From positions 1 to 64,000 of the forward strand of contig CAJUGS010000014.1 of NCBI GenBank assembly GCA_910586305.1: a stretch of 64,000 nt of DNA, written 5' to 3'. The position numbers and the translations under genes are program-made. A model generated the notes under the pieces. It was not told where the DNA came from, made no database searches, and was given only the letters and a program-made list of their open reading frames with translations. Below, piece by piece: positions 53,104 to 62,426 of this stretch. This DNA is from an uncultured Duncaniella sp. GTDB taxonomy: Bacteria; Bacteroidota; Bacteroidia; Bacteroidales; Muribaculaceae. Within the stretch, counting starts at the first letter, position 1. Each line of letters begins with the position of its first letter.

Positions 53104-54000
53104 ATGACAAAGATTCGTGCTGCCGTGGTAGGCTACGGCAATATCGGGAAGTTTACAGTGGAGGCTCTTGAGGCCGCTCCCGATTTCGAGATTGCAGGCG
53201 TTGTGCGCCGCAAAGTGACGGATATCCCCGCCGAATTGGCTTCCTACAAGGTTGTCACCGACATCCGCGAACTTGGCCATGTGGATGTGGCTATTCTCTG
53301 CACACCCACACGCGAGGTGGAGAAGTATGCTCTGGAGTTTCTTGCTATGGGCATCAACACAGTCGATAGTTTTGACATCCACACCAAGATTGTCGAACTG
53401 CGTCGCTCGCTTGGCGAAGCTGCCCGCAAGGCCGGCAAGGTGGCTGTGATTTCGGCCGGATGGGATCCGGGAAGTGACTCGGTGGTACGCACCCTCATGG
53501 AGGCTGCTGCTCCAAAGGGACTCACTTACACTAATTTCGGCCCAGGTATGAGTATGGGCCACACTGTGTGTGTGAAGTCAAAGGCCGGTGTGAAGAACGC
53601 TCTCTCCATGACAATGCCTCTTGGTGACGGTGTGCACCGTCGCATGGTGTATGTGGAGCTTGAGCCTGGCGCAAGTCTCCAAGAGGTGGCCAAGGCTGTG
53701 AAGGAGGATCCCTATTTTGCGTCTGACGAGACCCACGTAATGGCTGTGGAGAGTGTGGATGCCGTGAAGGATATGGGCCACGGTGTGCATATGGTTCGCA
53801 AGGGTGTCTCGGGCAAGACCCAGAACCAGCGTTTTGAGTTCAATATGTCAATCAATAATCCTGCTCTGACAGCCCAGTTACTCGTTGGTGTGGCACGTGC
53901 TTCAATGCGACTCGCCCCCGGTGCCTACACTATGATCGAGATTCCTGTGGTCGACCTTCTCCCCGGTGACCGTGAGGAGCTTGTGGGGCATCTGGTGTAA
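53104..54000 (+). CDS. ddh: meso-Diaminopimelate D-dehydrogenase
   Basis: A 298-residue NADPH-dependent enzyme that aminates tetrahydrodipicolinate directly to meso-diaminopimelate, the one-step shortcut for lysine and peptidoglycan precursor synthesis. The N-terminal Rossmann motif VGYGNIGKFTVEAL is clear, as are SAGWDPGSDSVVRTLMEAA and YTNFGPGMSMGHTV, which hold substrate-binding residues of this family. It is monocistronic with a terminator on each side. Confidence 0.93.
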   Translation: MTKIRAAVVGYGNIGKFTVEALEAAPDFEIAGVVRRKVTDIPAELASYKVVTDIRELGHVDVAILCTPTREVEKYALEFLAMGINTVDSFDIHTKIVELRRSLGEAARKAGKVAVISAGWDPGSDSVVRTLMEAAAPKGLTYTNFGPGMSMGHTVCVKSKAGVKNALSMTMPLGDGVHRRMVYVELEPGASLQEVAKAVKEDPYFASDETHVMAVESVDAVKDMGHGVHMVRKGVSGKTQNQRFEFNMSINNPALTAQLLVGVARASMRLAPGAYTMIEIPVVDLLPGDREELVGHLV

Positions 54001-54027
54001 AAACTTGACCTATATAAAACCATTTCA

Positions 54028-54063
54028 GAAGGCCATACTTCCGTTTCCCGGAGTGTGGCCTTC
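54028..54063. terminator. Bidirectional terminator between ddh and the symporter gene
   Basis: GAAGGCCA (54028-54035) pairs with TGGCCTTC (54056-54063), and the inner bases ACT/AGT and CCG/CGG extend the stem with small mismatches. It separates the convergent ddh (+) and symporter (-) genes. Confidence 0.65.
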
Positions 54064-54066
54064 CTT

Positions 54067-55398
54067 TCAACTGTATCTCACCTGCTTTCTGAGCAGTAGC
54101 AGGGTTATCATGGTGGGGAAAGCCATGAGGGCATAGAACAGATCGCAGAAACCTACGGCCATTCCCAGCGGCATTACGGCGAATATGACGAGAGTGGCTA
54201 TGAATACCCAGATGTAGTGGCGGCCGTGTTTCTCGCCAAACAGGTAGGAGGCGCAGCGTGTGCCGTAGAAACTGTAACTGAACATCGACGAGAGGGCAAA
54301 GCACAGCACTATGACCATGAGCAGGTATTCGCCCCACGGAATGGCTTTTCCGAATGCCCCCATGGCTATCGACAGTCCTCTGATACTGCTGTCGGATGCT
54401 TCGAAATCTCCACACAGTAATAGTGAGAGAGCTGTTAGCGTACATACGAATCCCGAGTCGATACCTGGTCCAAGCATGGCTATGAGTGCCTCGCGTCTCG
54501 GGTTGGTGTTGGAGGAGGCTCCGTGCATGATGGTTGCAGTTCCCACTCCTGCATCGTTGACAAGGGCCGCTCTTCGCGCCCCGATGACGGCAATGCCGAC
54601 GAGCGCGCCCCATCCTGCTCTCAGGTTGAATGCTTCGGCAAATATTGAACGGAATACACCGGGAACTTCCGTTATATGTGTGGCAATGATATATAGCACA
54701 AGCAGGAAGTAGAGCCCCACCATGGCCGGAACGAGCCATGAGGCCACAGAGGCTATCCGTCTGATGCCGCCGATGGTGACGAGCGTCACCACAAGAGCGA
54801 TGGTTATTCCTATGAGAAGACGGAAAAGAGTGTCGGCTCCCAGACCGGTGCTGACCGAGAAATCTTCGAGCCATCCTGGACGCGGAAGAGTGGTGGTGAG
54901 AGCCTCTGTGAGCTGGTTGGCATTCATGATGCAGAGGGTTCCGAACATTCCCGCCACAGCAAATGTTATGGCGAGCCACCGCCACTGCTGTCCGAGGCCT
55001 TTCTCAATAATATACATTGTTCCGCCGGCAGGGGTCCCGTCTGGCAGAGTGGCCTTGTAGCGCGTAGTGAGGTATCCTTCGTGGTATTTTGTTGCCATGC
55101 CGACTATGGCACTCACCCACATCCAGAATATTGCACCCGGACCACCCATGACGAGAGCTATAGCCACGCCGGCTATATTGCCCATACCCACGGTGGCGGC
55201 CACAACAGATGCAAGGGCCTGGACTGACGAAATCTGTGAGCCGGAATCGCGACTCTGTTTCTCACGCAGTACTCTGAGCGATGAGGGGAGGGAGCGGAGT
55301 GACACGAGGCCCGAGCGGAGGAGCAGAAAGAGTCCTCCCCCTATGAGAAGAATGAAGAGCGGCACTCCGCATATGAGGTCGGCTATGGAATTAATCAT
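54067..55398 (-). CDS. Sodium:alanine symporter (AGCS family)
   Basis: A 443-residue inner-membrane amino acid carrier of about eleven segments. Family hallmarks are SVQALASVVAATVGMGNIAG, GGPGAIFWMWVSAIVGMATK and GWGALVGIAVIGARRAALVN, then the conserved NDAGVGTATIMHGAS. Alanine or glycine is the usual substrate, but this is not fixed by sequence. The ATG at 55398 (MINSIADL) was chosen; an apparent 99-residue Arg-rich extension is the opposite reading of the Gly-rich tail of the upstream gene. It follows the TPM gene by 8 bp. Confidence 0.9.
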   Translation of the reverse strand: MINSIADLICGVPLFILLIGGGLFLLLRSGLVSLRSLPSSLRVLREKQSRDSGSQISSVQALASVVAATVGMGNIAGVAIALVMGGPGAIFWMWVSAIVGMATKYHEGYLTTRYKATLPDGTPAGGTMYIIEKGLGQQWRWLAITFAVAGMFGTLCIMNANQLTEALTTTLPRPGWLEDFSVSTGLGADTLFRLLIGITIALVVTLVTIGGIRRIASVASWLVPAMVGLYFLLVLYIIATHITEVPGVFRSIFAEAFNLRAGWGALVGIAVIGARRAALVNDAGVGTATIMHGASSNTNPRREALIAMLGPGIDSGFVCTLTALSLLLCGDFEASDSSIRGLSIAMGAFGKAIPWGEYLLMVIVLCFALSSMFSYSFYGTRCASYLFGEKHGRHYIWVFIATLVIFAVMPLGMAVGFCDLFYALMAFPTMITLLLLRKQVRYS

Positions 55399-55406
55399 GG
55401 TTGTCT

Positions 55407-56672
55407 TTACCAGTTTCCGCTGGCTCCTCCTCCGCCTGTCATACCTCCTCCAAACGAGCCTCCTCCAAAGCTTCCGCCACCTCCGCCACGTCCGGCCGAA
55501 CCGAGGATGGCTCCGAGTGCTGCCGCTGCCGCGGCATCGCTCTCCTTGCGGGGAATCTTGAAATAGCGGTCGTCGTGGTGTCCGCAGTTGCGACACACAA
55601 GGCGGTCCATACCCTGTCCCTCGTATTGGGCGGTGGCCTGGCGCAGGATGCGTCGTTCGGTCACGCCGAGAGTGCGGGCGTGGCATTTGGGACATTCCTT
55701 GTAGGAACTGCTGTCGTTGACAAACGGGAATATATCAGTCTGGTGACATTTGGGACAGTGCCACACGTCGTAGTCCACCGAATTGAGTCTTTCCTCCATA
55801 TCCTGTGCCGGTGTGAGGTAGTCATTGTCGTGCTCCTCGTCTATCAGTTTCATACCTGAGCCACAGTGGGGACATTTGTGTTTTCTGTGCCGTATGTTGC
55901 GCATCTTCCACCACAGTATAAGAAAAGCCGGAAGTCCCATACCGAGTGTGAGACAGGCTATGATGGCAAGGGCGAGCCTGTATTTTCTGAGACTTCTCCA
56001 ACGGTCTACGTCATCGAGTTTGCGCGTTGAAAACAATATGATTATAGAGAAGACAAAGACAAGTGCGGCAACGAGTACTGCGAGTCCAAGAACGGCTTGG
56101 AACAGCGTGTCGGAATCGAGTGTATTGATCTGTATGGCATCGTTTGGTCTGTCGGATTTCAATTCGTCACCGAGGCTCGGGTCACGGACTATTTCTCCAA
56201 GTCGAGACACACCTGCAGTGATGCCTCCGTCATAGTCTCCTTCGCGGAATTTAGGAAGCATGAAGTCTCGGATTATGCGTCCGGCCACAATGTCGGGGAC
56301 TGCTCCCTCCACTCCATAGCCTGTGCGAATTATGGCTGCACGGTCGTCTGTCGACACAAGCACAAGCAGGCCGTTGTCTTTGTCGGCCTTGCCTATTTTC
56401 CATTTTTCGAAGAGTTTTGTGGCGAATTCATCGGGCGTATAGTCGGGGTCGACCTCGTCAACTGCCACCACGACAAGTTCCACTGAAGTGTCGGTCCAAA
56501 GAGACTTGATGTAGTTGTCGAGGGTGCTGACTGTAGCCGGAGACAACACGCCCGATGGATTTGAGACATATCTGTTGCGGTCGGCGACGTGGACATTGGG
56601 CACTTCGTCGAGTGTTATAGCCGGTGCTATGAGTGGCAGCAGCAGGGAGAGCAGAAATAATAGCTTTTTCAT
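55407..56672 (-). CDS. TPM-domain membrane protein with CxxC zinc ribbons and Gly-rich tail
   Basis: A 421-residue protein with a signal peptide (about 1-18) and a periplasmic TPM (YgcG/Psb32-like) domain of about 140 residues (NPSGVLSPATVSTLDNYI, RAAIIRTGYGVEGAVPDIVA, FREGDYDGGITAGV). Two membrane segments lie about 198-221 and 236-260. The cytoplasmic part contains four CxxC pairs (CPHC, CPKC, CPKC, CRNC), probably two zinc ribbons, and ends in a GGGGSFGGGSFGGG-type tail. Such proteins are linked to membrane or photosystem repair in other lineages, but the role here is unknown. Its ATG overlaps the dgt stop by one base (TGATG), so translation is coupled. Confidence 0.82.
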   Translation of the reverse strand: MKKLLFLLSLLLPLIAPAITLDEVPNVHVADRNRYVSNPSGVLSPATVSTLDNYIKSLWTDTSVELVVVAVDEVDPDYTPDEFATKLFEKWKIGKADKDNGLLVLVSTDDRAAIIRTGYGVEGAVPDIVAGRIIRDFMLPKFREGDYDGGITAGVSRLGEIVRDPSLGDELKSDRPNDAIQINTLDSDTLFQAVLGLAVLVAALVFVFSIIILFSTRKLDDVDRWRSLRKYRLALAIIACLTLGMGLPAFLILWWKMRNIRHRKHKCPHCGSGMKLIDEEHDNDYLTPAQDMEERLNSVDYDVWHCPKCHQTDIFPFVNDSSSYKECPKCHARTLGVTERRILRQATAQYEGQGMDRLVCRNCGHHDDRYFKIPRKESDAAAAAALGAILGSAGRGGGGGSFGGGSFGGGMTGGGGASGNW

Positions 56673-58009
56673 CAGTTGTTTATTTTCAGACTCATACCGT
56701 TGAGTCGACGGTATAGGTCGAGAGCATACACGTCGGTCATGCCCGATATATGATCGAGCACAGCCTGGATTTTACCATAGAGTGTGGGAGAGTCTATCTC
56801 GTATTGCTGAGGCACTTTGGCCAGAAGGAGTTTGGAATAGTTGAGCCCCGGGTTGCTGACGGCTTTGACAAGCTCGTCGATGAGAAACGAGATGATGCGT
56901 GTGCCCGCAAGCTCAATCTCCACCACGTCGCCGTCACTGTAGATTTTTTTCCATGAAAGTGCCTCGCATCGCCGGTAGGCCTCGCGTTCGCGTTCCGGGA
57001 TGTGGTTGATGAGCGCGCCTCGAAATGTGCCTGCAAGAATCTCTTCCTCGTGTTTGACGAATGTTTCGGCACACTTTTCAACGAGTAGCCCGACGATGCT
57101 CGACCGCAGATAGGCAATCTTCTCGTTGGCATCGTCTACGTAGCCCATCACTCTCTCTATGTGGTTTCGGCGGGCTTCGTCGAAGTAGCTGAGCAGAAGT
57201 GGTATCACCTCTTCGGTAGAAAGGATTTTGAGTTTGTGGGCATCCTCGATGTCCATTATCTCGTAGCAGATATCGTCGGCAGCCTCCACGAGGTAGACCA
57301 GCGGGTGGCGCGCATATCGAATGAGGCCGGCCGGAGAGTGGAGAGGCAGGAGGCCGAGTTCGTCGGCCACGCGTATGAAGCTTTCGCGCTCGCTGTCGAA
57401 GAATCCGAATTTGCCGTGTTCTCCGGCCAGTGAGGACTCGAATGGATATTTCACTATCGAAGCCAGGGTGGAGTAGGTCATTGCAAATCCTCCCTGACGG
57501 CGGCCGTTGAAGCGATGGGTGAGCAGACGGAAGGTGTTGGCGTTGCCTTCGAAATGTGTGAGGTCCTGCCACTGGGCTTCGGTGAGTTTCTCGCGCAGTT
57601 GACGTCCGGCGCCTTCACTGAAGTAGGTGGCTATGGCTTTCTCGCCCGAGTGGCCAAACGGCGGATTGCCGAGATCGTGGGCCAGACATCCGGCAGCCAC
57701 TATGTCGCCGATGCTGTCGAGACAAGCGGTCCATTTCTCACCTGCATGGTTTTCGCGCAGCCTGATAGCTGCCTCGGTAGCAAGCGAGCGTCCAACACAC
57801 GCTACTTCAAGGCTATGGGTGAGGCGATTGTGTACGAAGATGCTCCCCGGGAGCGGGAACACCTGGGTCTTGTTTTGCAGCCGTCGGAACGGAGAGGAGA
57901 AAATGAGGCGGTCGAAGTCGCGCTGGAAGTCGCTGCGGACCCCCTGCTTCGAGTCGTGGTAGTGTTCGAGACCAAATCTTTTGTCGCTCACCAACTTCGC
58001 CCACGACAT
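56672..58009 (-). CDS. dgt: Deoxyguanosinetriphosphate triphosphohydrolase (dGTPase)
   Basis: A 445-residue HD-domain enzyme releasing triphosphate from dGTP. The motifs QRDFDRLIFSSPFRRLQNKT, FVHNRLTHSLEV (metal His65) and CLAHDLGNPPFGHSGEK (His111, Asp112) match the family. The ATG at 58009 (MSWAKLVSDKRFG) matches the usual N-terminus; a GTG at 58039 would add ten residues. It is the first gene of a three-gene operon with the TPM protein and the symporter. Confidence 0.92.
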   Translation of the reverse strand: MSWAKLVSDKRFGLEHYHDSKQGVRSDFQRDFDRLIFSSPFRRLQNKTQVFPLPGSIFVHNRLTHSLEVACVGRSLATEAAIRLRENHAGEKWTACLDSIGDIVAAGCLAHDLGNPPFGHSGEKAIATYFSEGAGRQLREKLTEAQWQDLTHFEGNANTFRLLTHRFNGRRQGGFAMTYSTLASIVKYPFESSLAGEHGKFGFFDSERESFIRVADELGLLPLHSPAGLIRYARHPLVYLVEAADDICYEIMDIEDAHKLKILSTEEVIPLLLSYFDEARRNHIERVMGYVDDANEKIAYLRSSIVGLLVEKCAETFVKHEEEILAGTFRGALINHIPEREREAYRRCEALSWKKIYSDGDVVEIELAGTRIISFLIDELVKAVSNPGLNYSKLLLAKVPQQYEIDSPTLYGKIQAVLDHISGMTDVYALDLYRRLNGMSLKINN

Positions 58010-58266
58010 CCGTGCTGTTGTGTCGGTATGTGCATTCACTTTGCGAAGTTAACAAATTTCATTGGTAAATGGAAGAACGGAAGCATTATTTTATGTGAAG
58101 ATGGTGGCTGGCCGAGGTTTGACTTTACACGTCGGATGGTGTCGGGATAGGCTCTTTCTGAGGCGGGCAGTTTCATGAGAGGTGTGGCGTTTTTTGCAAA
58201 GATACTGTCGGTAAGAGCATGGAAAGGTGCGATAATGTCGCGTTGCAAGTCAGTTTAAGCACGTAT
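58010..58266. other. Intergenic region upstream of dgt
   Basis: About 260 bp between dgt (-) and the trkA promoter. A minus-strand TATCTTTG (complement of 58197-58204) fits the -7 element and could drive dgt with a long leader; TAACTTCG (complement of 58044-58051) is a poorer, closer candidate. A 70-codon minus-strand frame at 58036-58248 has no recognisable features and is probably chance. Confidence 0.35.
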
Positions 58267-58299
58267 TTTGTCGTTTTATGAGGAAATTGTCTAAATTTG
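58267..58299 (+). promoter_or_regulatory. trkA-trkH promoter
   Basis: TTTG at 58267-58270 and TAAATTTG at 58292-58299, 21 bp apart, match the Bacteroidota promoter consensus. The start would be about 55 bp before the trkA ATG. Confidence 0.72.
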
Positions 58300-58359
58300 C
58301 GGGCCGAAAGACCAATTCGCGTGTTAATAATACGTAAACAGGTACAAAAGAGGTATAAG

Positions 58360-59694
58360 ATGAAGATTATAATTGCCGGTGACGGCGAGACCGGGTCACA
58401 TATAGCCCGGACATTGTCCATCGAGAGCCAGGATGTGGTGCTTATGGGCAATAACAACGAGCATTTGGCCGAGCTTGATGCGGTGAGCAATTTCATAACA
58501 TTCGAGGGAAGTGCCATTTCGAGAGCCAATCTGCTCCGTTGTGGAGCAGACAGAGCCGACCTGTTTGTGGCCGTTACACCCGACGAGACTGTCAATATCC
58601 TTGCTTGCGAGATTGCCAAGGACTGTGGTACACGCCGATGTGTGGCGAGGGTGGACAACCCGGAGTTGGATTCCGAGACTGACAAGAGTCTGTTCAGCCG
58701 TCTCGGTATCGACTTCACCATCTATCCCGAGAAGCTTGCGGCAGTGGAGATAAAGCATTTCATCGAACACAACTGGGTGAACGACTGGATTGAGCTCCAT
58801 GGCGGGGCGCTGATGGTGACGGGTGTGAGAATGAACCCCGGAGGCTCGATGTGTGGCAGGCTCCTACGCGAGGTGCCCAGCAATCCACGCCGGTTCCATG
58901 TGGCGGCTATTAAGCGTGGCGACACTATTGTGATACCGCGTGGCGACGACCGTCTTCTCGAGGGTGACACCATATACTTCTCTGTACTCCCGACCGACTG
59001 CAACGCAATAGCTCCTTTGTGTGGCCGAAATCCGGCTGTGGTAAAGCGCATCATGATTTCCGGCGCCGGAAGGGTGACTGAGAATGTGCTTGAGCTCATT
59101 GCCCGAAGGTATAATGTGACGGTGATTGATCCCGACCGCGACAGATGCAATGTGATAGCGTCGAGGTTTCCTGATGTTGTGGCGGTCAATGCCCGCGCCA
59201 ACGATATATCGACGCTTAAGGAAGAGGGGATAGAGAAGTGTGATATGTTTCTTGCTCTCACCGGAAGTTCCGAGACCAATATAGTGTCGTGCATGGTGGC
59301 CCGCGAGCATGGTGTGAGAAAGACTGTGGCCCGCATCGAGGAACTACAGTATATGCCTGAGGCGGAAAGTCTTGCTATCGATAAGATTGTCAACAAGAAG
59401 CTGCTCAACGCTGGCAAGATACTCAGTGTGCTTCTCGACAGTGATGTGTCCACGGCCCAGTGTATGTCGCTCGGCGCTGTGGAGCTTACAGAGATTGTAG
59501 CCCGAGAGGGAGCACGCATCACTTCGGCGCCTGTGGCCGAACTGGGACTGCCGAGAGATTTCACTGTGGCCGGCATCATACGCAACCACACCGGTATGCT
59601 TGTGGAAGGACGTACGATTATCGCTCCGGGCGATCATGTGCTGGTGTTCTATGCTCCGGGGGCTTTGAATAAAGTGACACGTTATTTCAGATAG
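58360..59694 (+). CDS. trkA: Trk potassium uptake regulatory subunit TrkA
   Basis: A 444-residue cytoplasmic gating ring protein with two RCK modules. The first Rossmann motif is IIAGDGETGSHIART and the second MISGAGRVTENVLEL; each is followed by a TrkA_C domain (for example VRMNPGGSMCGRLL, SAPVAELGLP). The ATG at 58360 (MKIIIAGDGE) was chosen over an upstream in-frame start. It binds NAD(H)/ATP and controls the TrkH channel encoded 3 bp downstream. Confidence 0.95.
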   Translation: MKIIIAGDGETGSHIARTLSIESQDVVLMGNNNEHLAELDAVSNFITFEGSAISRANLLRCGADRADLFVAVTPDETVNILACEIAKDCGTRRCVARVDNPELDSETDKSLFSRLGIDFTIYPEKLAAVEIKHFIEHNWVNDWIELHGGALMVTGVRMNPGGSMCGRLLREVPSNPRRFHVAAIKRGDTIVIPRGDDRLLEGDTIYFSVLPTDCNAIAPLCGRNPAVVKRIMISGAGRVTENVLELIARRYNVTVIDPDRDRCNVIASRFPDVVAVNARANDISTLKEEGIEKCDMFLALTGSSETNIVSCMVAREHGVRKTVARIEELQYMPEAESLAIDKIVNKKLLNAGKILSVLLDSDVSTAQCMSLGAVELTEIVAREGARITSAPVAELGLPRDFTVAGIIRNHTGMLVEGRTIIAPGDHVLVFYAPGALNKVTRYFR

Positions 59695-59697
59695 ATC

Positions 59698-61161
59698 ATG
59701 GCACATTCCGTTAAAATAAGTTCGGTTGTGAGAATCATGGGCAGGCTGGTGCTTGTCGAAGCAATGCTCTTGCTTGTTCCTCTTGCTGTGTGCCTGGTCT
59801 ATGGTGAGTCCGAATGGTTCGGATTTGCCGTAGCGGCGGTGGCTGCCACGATTACGGGCGGTATGGCCGAGTTGCTGACACGTCGTACTCCGGCCACTAT
59901 ACGAAGTCGCGAGGGATTCATCATCACGTCACTCATCTGGGTGGTGTTCGCATTGTTCGGTGTGATACCTTTCATGCTCAGTCGTGAGCCACTGGGCTTC
60001 ACCGATGCTGTGTTCGAAGTGATTTCGGGACTCACCACCACCGGAGCGAGCATGATAGTCGATGTTGAGGCGCAGAGCCACGGGATACTCTTCTGGCGCG
60101 CGTTTACACAGTGGATAGGCGGTCTTGGCATAATTCTTTTCATGCTTGCCGTGCTTCCCGAGCTCAACAAGGCGTCTGGTATCTCCATGTTCCAGGCAGA
60201 GGCTACGGGCATCACTCACGACAAGTTGCATCCCCGCATCAGGCAGACTGCGTTGTCGGTGTGGGGTGTCTATTCGGTATTGACCGTTGTCTCGGTTTTG
60301 CTCCTGTGGGCCGGACCGATGAATCTGTTTGACAGTGTGTGTCAGACGTTTGCAGCTGTTGCTACAGGTGGCTTCACCACACGCAATGCAGGAGTGGGTT
60401 ATTGGCATTCAGACTATGTATTGGTTGTGCTGACACTGGTGATGTTTGTTGCCGGATTGAATTTCATGATGATGTATGCCGCGGTGCGCGAGGGAGTGGG
60501 CCGCATTCTCCGTAACTCGGTGTTCAGATGTTTCTGTCTTGTCACAGTCTCGGCTTATTTTCTGCTGCTTGTGTCGGCTCTGATGCGTGGCGAGGCCGAC
60601 AGTGTGGACCATATGGTGGTTTATCCGATGTTTCATGTCGTATCGGCCATTACATCTACCGGTTTCTCCATCAGTGAGGCTGAAGGGTGGGGTGAGTTCG
60701 CTCTCTTTCTGACCATTCTGCTCATGATATGCGGTGCCTGCACCGGTTCGACCTCTGGTGGCATCAAGGTTGACCGTTTCATGGTGCTGAGAAGCCACTG
60801 TCTTAATGAGATAAGACGTACCGTGTTTCCGAAGCGTGCCTATGTGGTTCATCTTAACGGCAGTGCTCTGAGCGGACAGCTTGTGGCGCGTATCATGGCT
60901 TTCGTGACTCTCTATCTTCTTTCCATAGTCGTATTCACAGGGGTAGTCACGATGTTTGGCTATACCCTTGTAGATTCGCTTTTCATGGTTTGTTCGTGCA
61001 TCGGGTGTAATGGTCTGGGTTATGGTGCGACTGGTGTCGAGGGGTCGTATGCATCGCTGCCCTATGCAGTGAAATGGGTGCTGACGGTGGTGATGCTCGC
61101 CGGACGTCTCGAACTCTTCACCTATCTCGTGCTGCTGTTGCCTTCGTTCTGGCGTAGGTAG
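59698..61161 (+). CDS. trkH: Trk potassium uptake channel TrkH
   Basis: A 487-residue membrane protein of the TrkH/KtrB family, carrying K+ across the inner membrane. The four pore-loop filters are visible: SGLTTTGASM, AVATGGFTTRN, SAITSTGFSIS and CIGCNGLGYGATG, with the conserved glycine in each. It lies 3 bp after trkA and ends at a strong terminator. Confidence 0.95.
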   Translation: MAHSVKISSVVRIMGRLVLVEAMLLLVPLAVCLVYGESEWFGFAVAAVAATITGGMAELLTRRTPATIRSREGFIITSLIWVVFALFGVIPFMLSREPLGFTDAVFEVISGLTTTGASMIVDVEAQSHGILFWRAFTQWIGGLGIILFMLAVLPELNKASGISMFQAEATGITHDKLHPRIRQTALSVWGVYSVLTVVSVLLLWAGPMNLFDSVCQTFAAVATGGFTTRNAGVGYWHSDYVLVVLTLVMFVAGLNFMMMYAAVREGVGRILRNSVFRCFCLVTVSAYFLLLVSALMRGEADSVDHMVVYPMFHVVSAITSTGFSISEAEGWGEFALFLTILLMICGACTGSTSGGIKVDRFMVLRSHCLNEIRRTVFPKRAYVVHLNGSALSGQLVARIMAFVTLYLLSIVVFTGVVTMFGYTLVDSLFMVCSCIGCNGLGYGATGVEGSYASLPYAVKWVLTVVMLAGRLELFTYLVLLLPSFWRR

Positions 61162-61191
61162 ATGGCGATGGGTTAAAAGGTAGATATACAG

Positions 61192-61246
61192 ACACCCCCG
61201 CGATGAGTCGCTATATGATGCCGACTGTATCGCGGGGGTGTGATTT
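61192..61246. terminator. Terminator between trkH and fba
   Basis: ACACCCCCGCGAT (61192-61204) pairs perfectly with 61229-61241, with an inner AGTCG/CGACT extension, followed by a T run to 61246. It serves the convergent trkH (+) and fba (-) genes. Confidence 0.85.
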
Positions 61247-61269
61247 TTGTAGCGGTTACGGAGCCGTGA

Positions 61270-62271
61270 TTATTCGGCCTTTCCTGCAGAGCCGAGAACG
61301 GCTACAATCTTGTGCTTGTAAAGCTTCTCCATGTTATCGCGGGCCGGACCGAGGTATTTGCGGGGGTCGAATTCGGCGGGCTTCTCAGCGAGAACCTGAC
61401 GAACGGCTGCTGTCATGGCGAGACGGCTGTCAGAGTCGATGTTGATCTTGCAGACATCCATCTTTGCAGCTTTGCGGAGCTCTTCTTCAGGAATACCGAT
61501 AGCGTCGGGGAGCTTGCCGCCAAATTTGTTGATGGTGTCAACCTCGTCCTGGGGAACGGAAGAAGATCCGTGGAGTACGATGGGGAGGTTGGGGAGCTTG
61601 TTCTGTACAGCCTCGAGAACGTCGAAGGCCAGAGGGGGAGGAACGAGACGGCCAGTCTTCGGATCGAGGGTGCACTGTTCGGGCTTGAACTTGTAGGCAC
61701 CGTGGCTTGTACCGATGGAGATGGCGAGGGAGTCAACGCCTGTGCGGGTGGCGAAGTCGATTACTTCCTCGGGGTCGGTGTAGGTGTGGTGGTCGGATGA
61801 AACCTCGTCTTCCACACCGGCGAGAACGCCGAGTTCGCCCTCTACGGTCACGTCATACTGATGTGCGTAGTCGCATACCTGCTTGGTGAGAGCCACATTC
61901 TCCTCGTAGGGGAGGTGTGAACCGTCGATCATGACAGAGGAGAAGCCGTGCTCGATGCAGTCCTTGCAGAGCTCGAAGCTGTCACCGTGGTCGAGGTGAA
62001 GCACGATTTCGGGATGCTCCCAGCCGAGGCTCTTGGCGTAGTCTACTGCGCCCTGGGCCATATAGCGGAGAAGGATGGGGTTGGCGTAGTTGCGAGCGCC
62101 CTTCGATACCTGGAGGATGACGGGTGACTTCTCGTCGGCTGCGGCCTTGATGATGGCCTGGAGCTGCTCCATGTTGTTGAAGTTGAACGCGGGCACGGCA
62201 TAACCGCCTTTGATAGCCTTGGCAAACATCTCTTTGGTGTTCACGAGGCCTAATTCCTTATAACTTACCAT
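61270..62271 (-). CDS. fba: Class II fructose-bisphosphate aldolase
   Basis: A 333-residue zinc-dependent enzyme of glycolysis and gluconeogenesis. Metal and catalytic ligands are visible: His92, Asp94 and His95 in VLHLDHGDSFE, DGSHLPYEEN, VEGELGVLAGVEDE, and SIGTSHGAYKF with the phosphate loop LHGSSSVPQ. The ATG at 62271 (MVSYKELGL) is the standard start; an upstream Met at 62325 overlaps the promoter. It is transcribed alone. Confidence 0.96.
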   Translation of the reverse strand: MVSYKELGLVNTKEMFAKAIKGGYAVPAFNFNNMEQLQAIIKAAADEKSPVILQVSKGARNYANPILLRYMAQGAVDYAKSLGWEHPEIVLHLDHGDSFELCKDCIEHGFSSVMIDGSHLPYEENVALTKQVCDYAHQYDVTVEGELGVLAGVEDEVSSDHHTYTDPEEVIDFATRTGVDSLAISIGTSHGAYKFKPEQCTLDPKTGRLVPPPLAFDVLEAVQNKLPNLPIVLHGSSSVPQDEVDTINKFGGKLPDAIGIPEEELRKAAKMDVCKINIDSDSRLAMTAAVRQVLAEKPAEFDPRKYLGPARDNMEKLYKHKIVAVLGSAGKAE

Positions 62272-62322
62272 TGTTATATAATTATTGTTTAGGGTTGACT
62301 TCGATAATAGAATTGTACCACG

Positions 62323-62353
62323 CAAAGGTAATGTTTTTTTTCATTTTTTGCAA
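62323..62353 (-). promoter_or_regulatory. fba promoter
   Basis: Minus-strand TACCTTTG (complement of 62323-62330) is a full -7 match and TTG (62351-62353) lies at the -33 position. Transcription would begin about 45 bp before the fba ATG. It diverges from the ABC promoter with only about 10 bp between the two -33 elements. Confidence 0.65.
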
Positions 62354-62363
62354 TTCTATTTTC

Positions 62364-62394
62364 TTTGGTTTTGTGGGCGGATTGTTTACCTTTG
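62364..62394 (+). promoter_or_regulatory. Promoter of the twin ABC ATPase gene
   Basis: TTTG at 62364-62367 and TACCTTTG at 62387-62394, 19 bp apart, match the consensus exactly; the gene starts 32 bp after the -7 box. Confidence 0.72.
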
Positions 62395-62426
62395 TGTAAA
62401 AATTTAAAAAGATTGTTACAATAGGT

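Noticed and set aside
55399..55695. 99-residue Arg-rich extension of the sodium:alanine symporter
   Set aside because: It is a frame-shifted reading of the Gly-rich tail of the TPM protein; the symporter has its own ATG at 55398.
58036..58248. 70-codon frame upstream of dgt
   Set aside because: No signal, domain or compositional support; its overlap with an alternative GTG start of dgt is probably chance.
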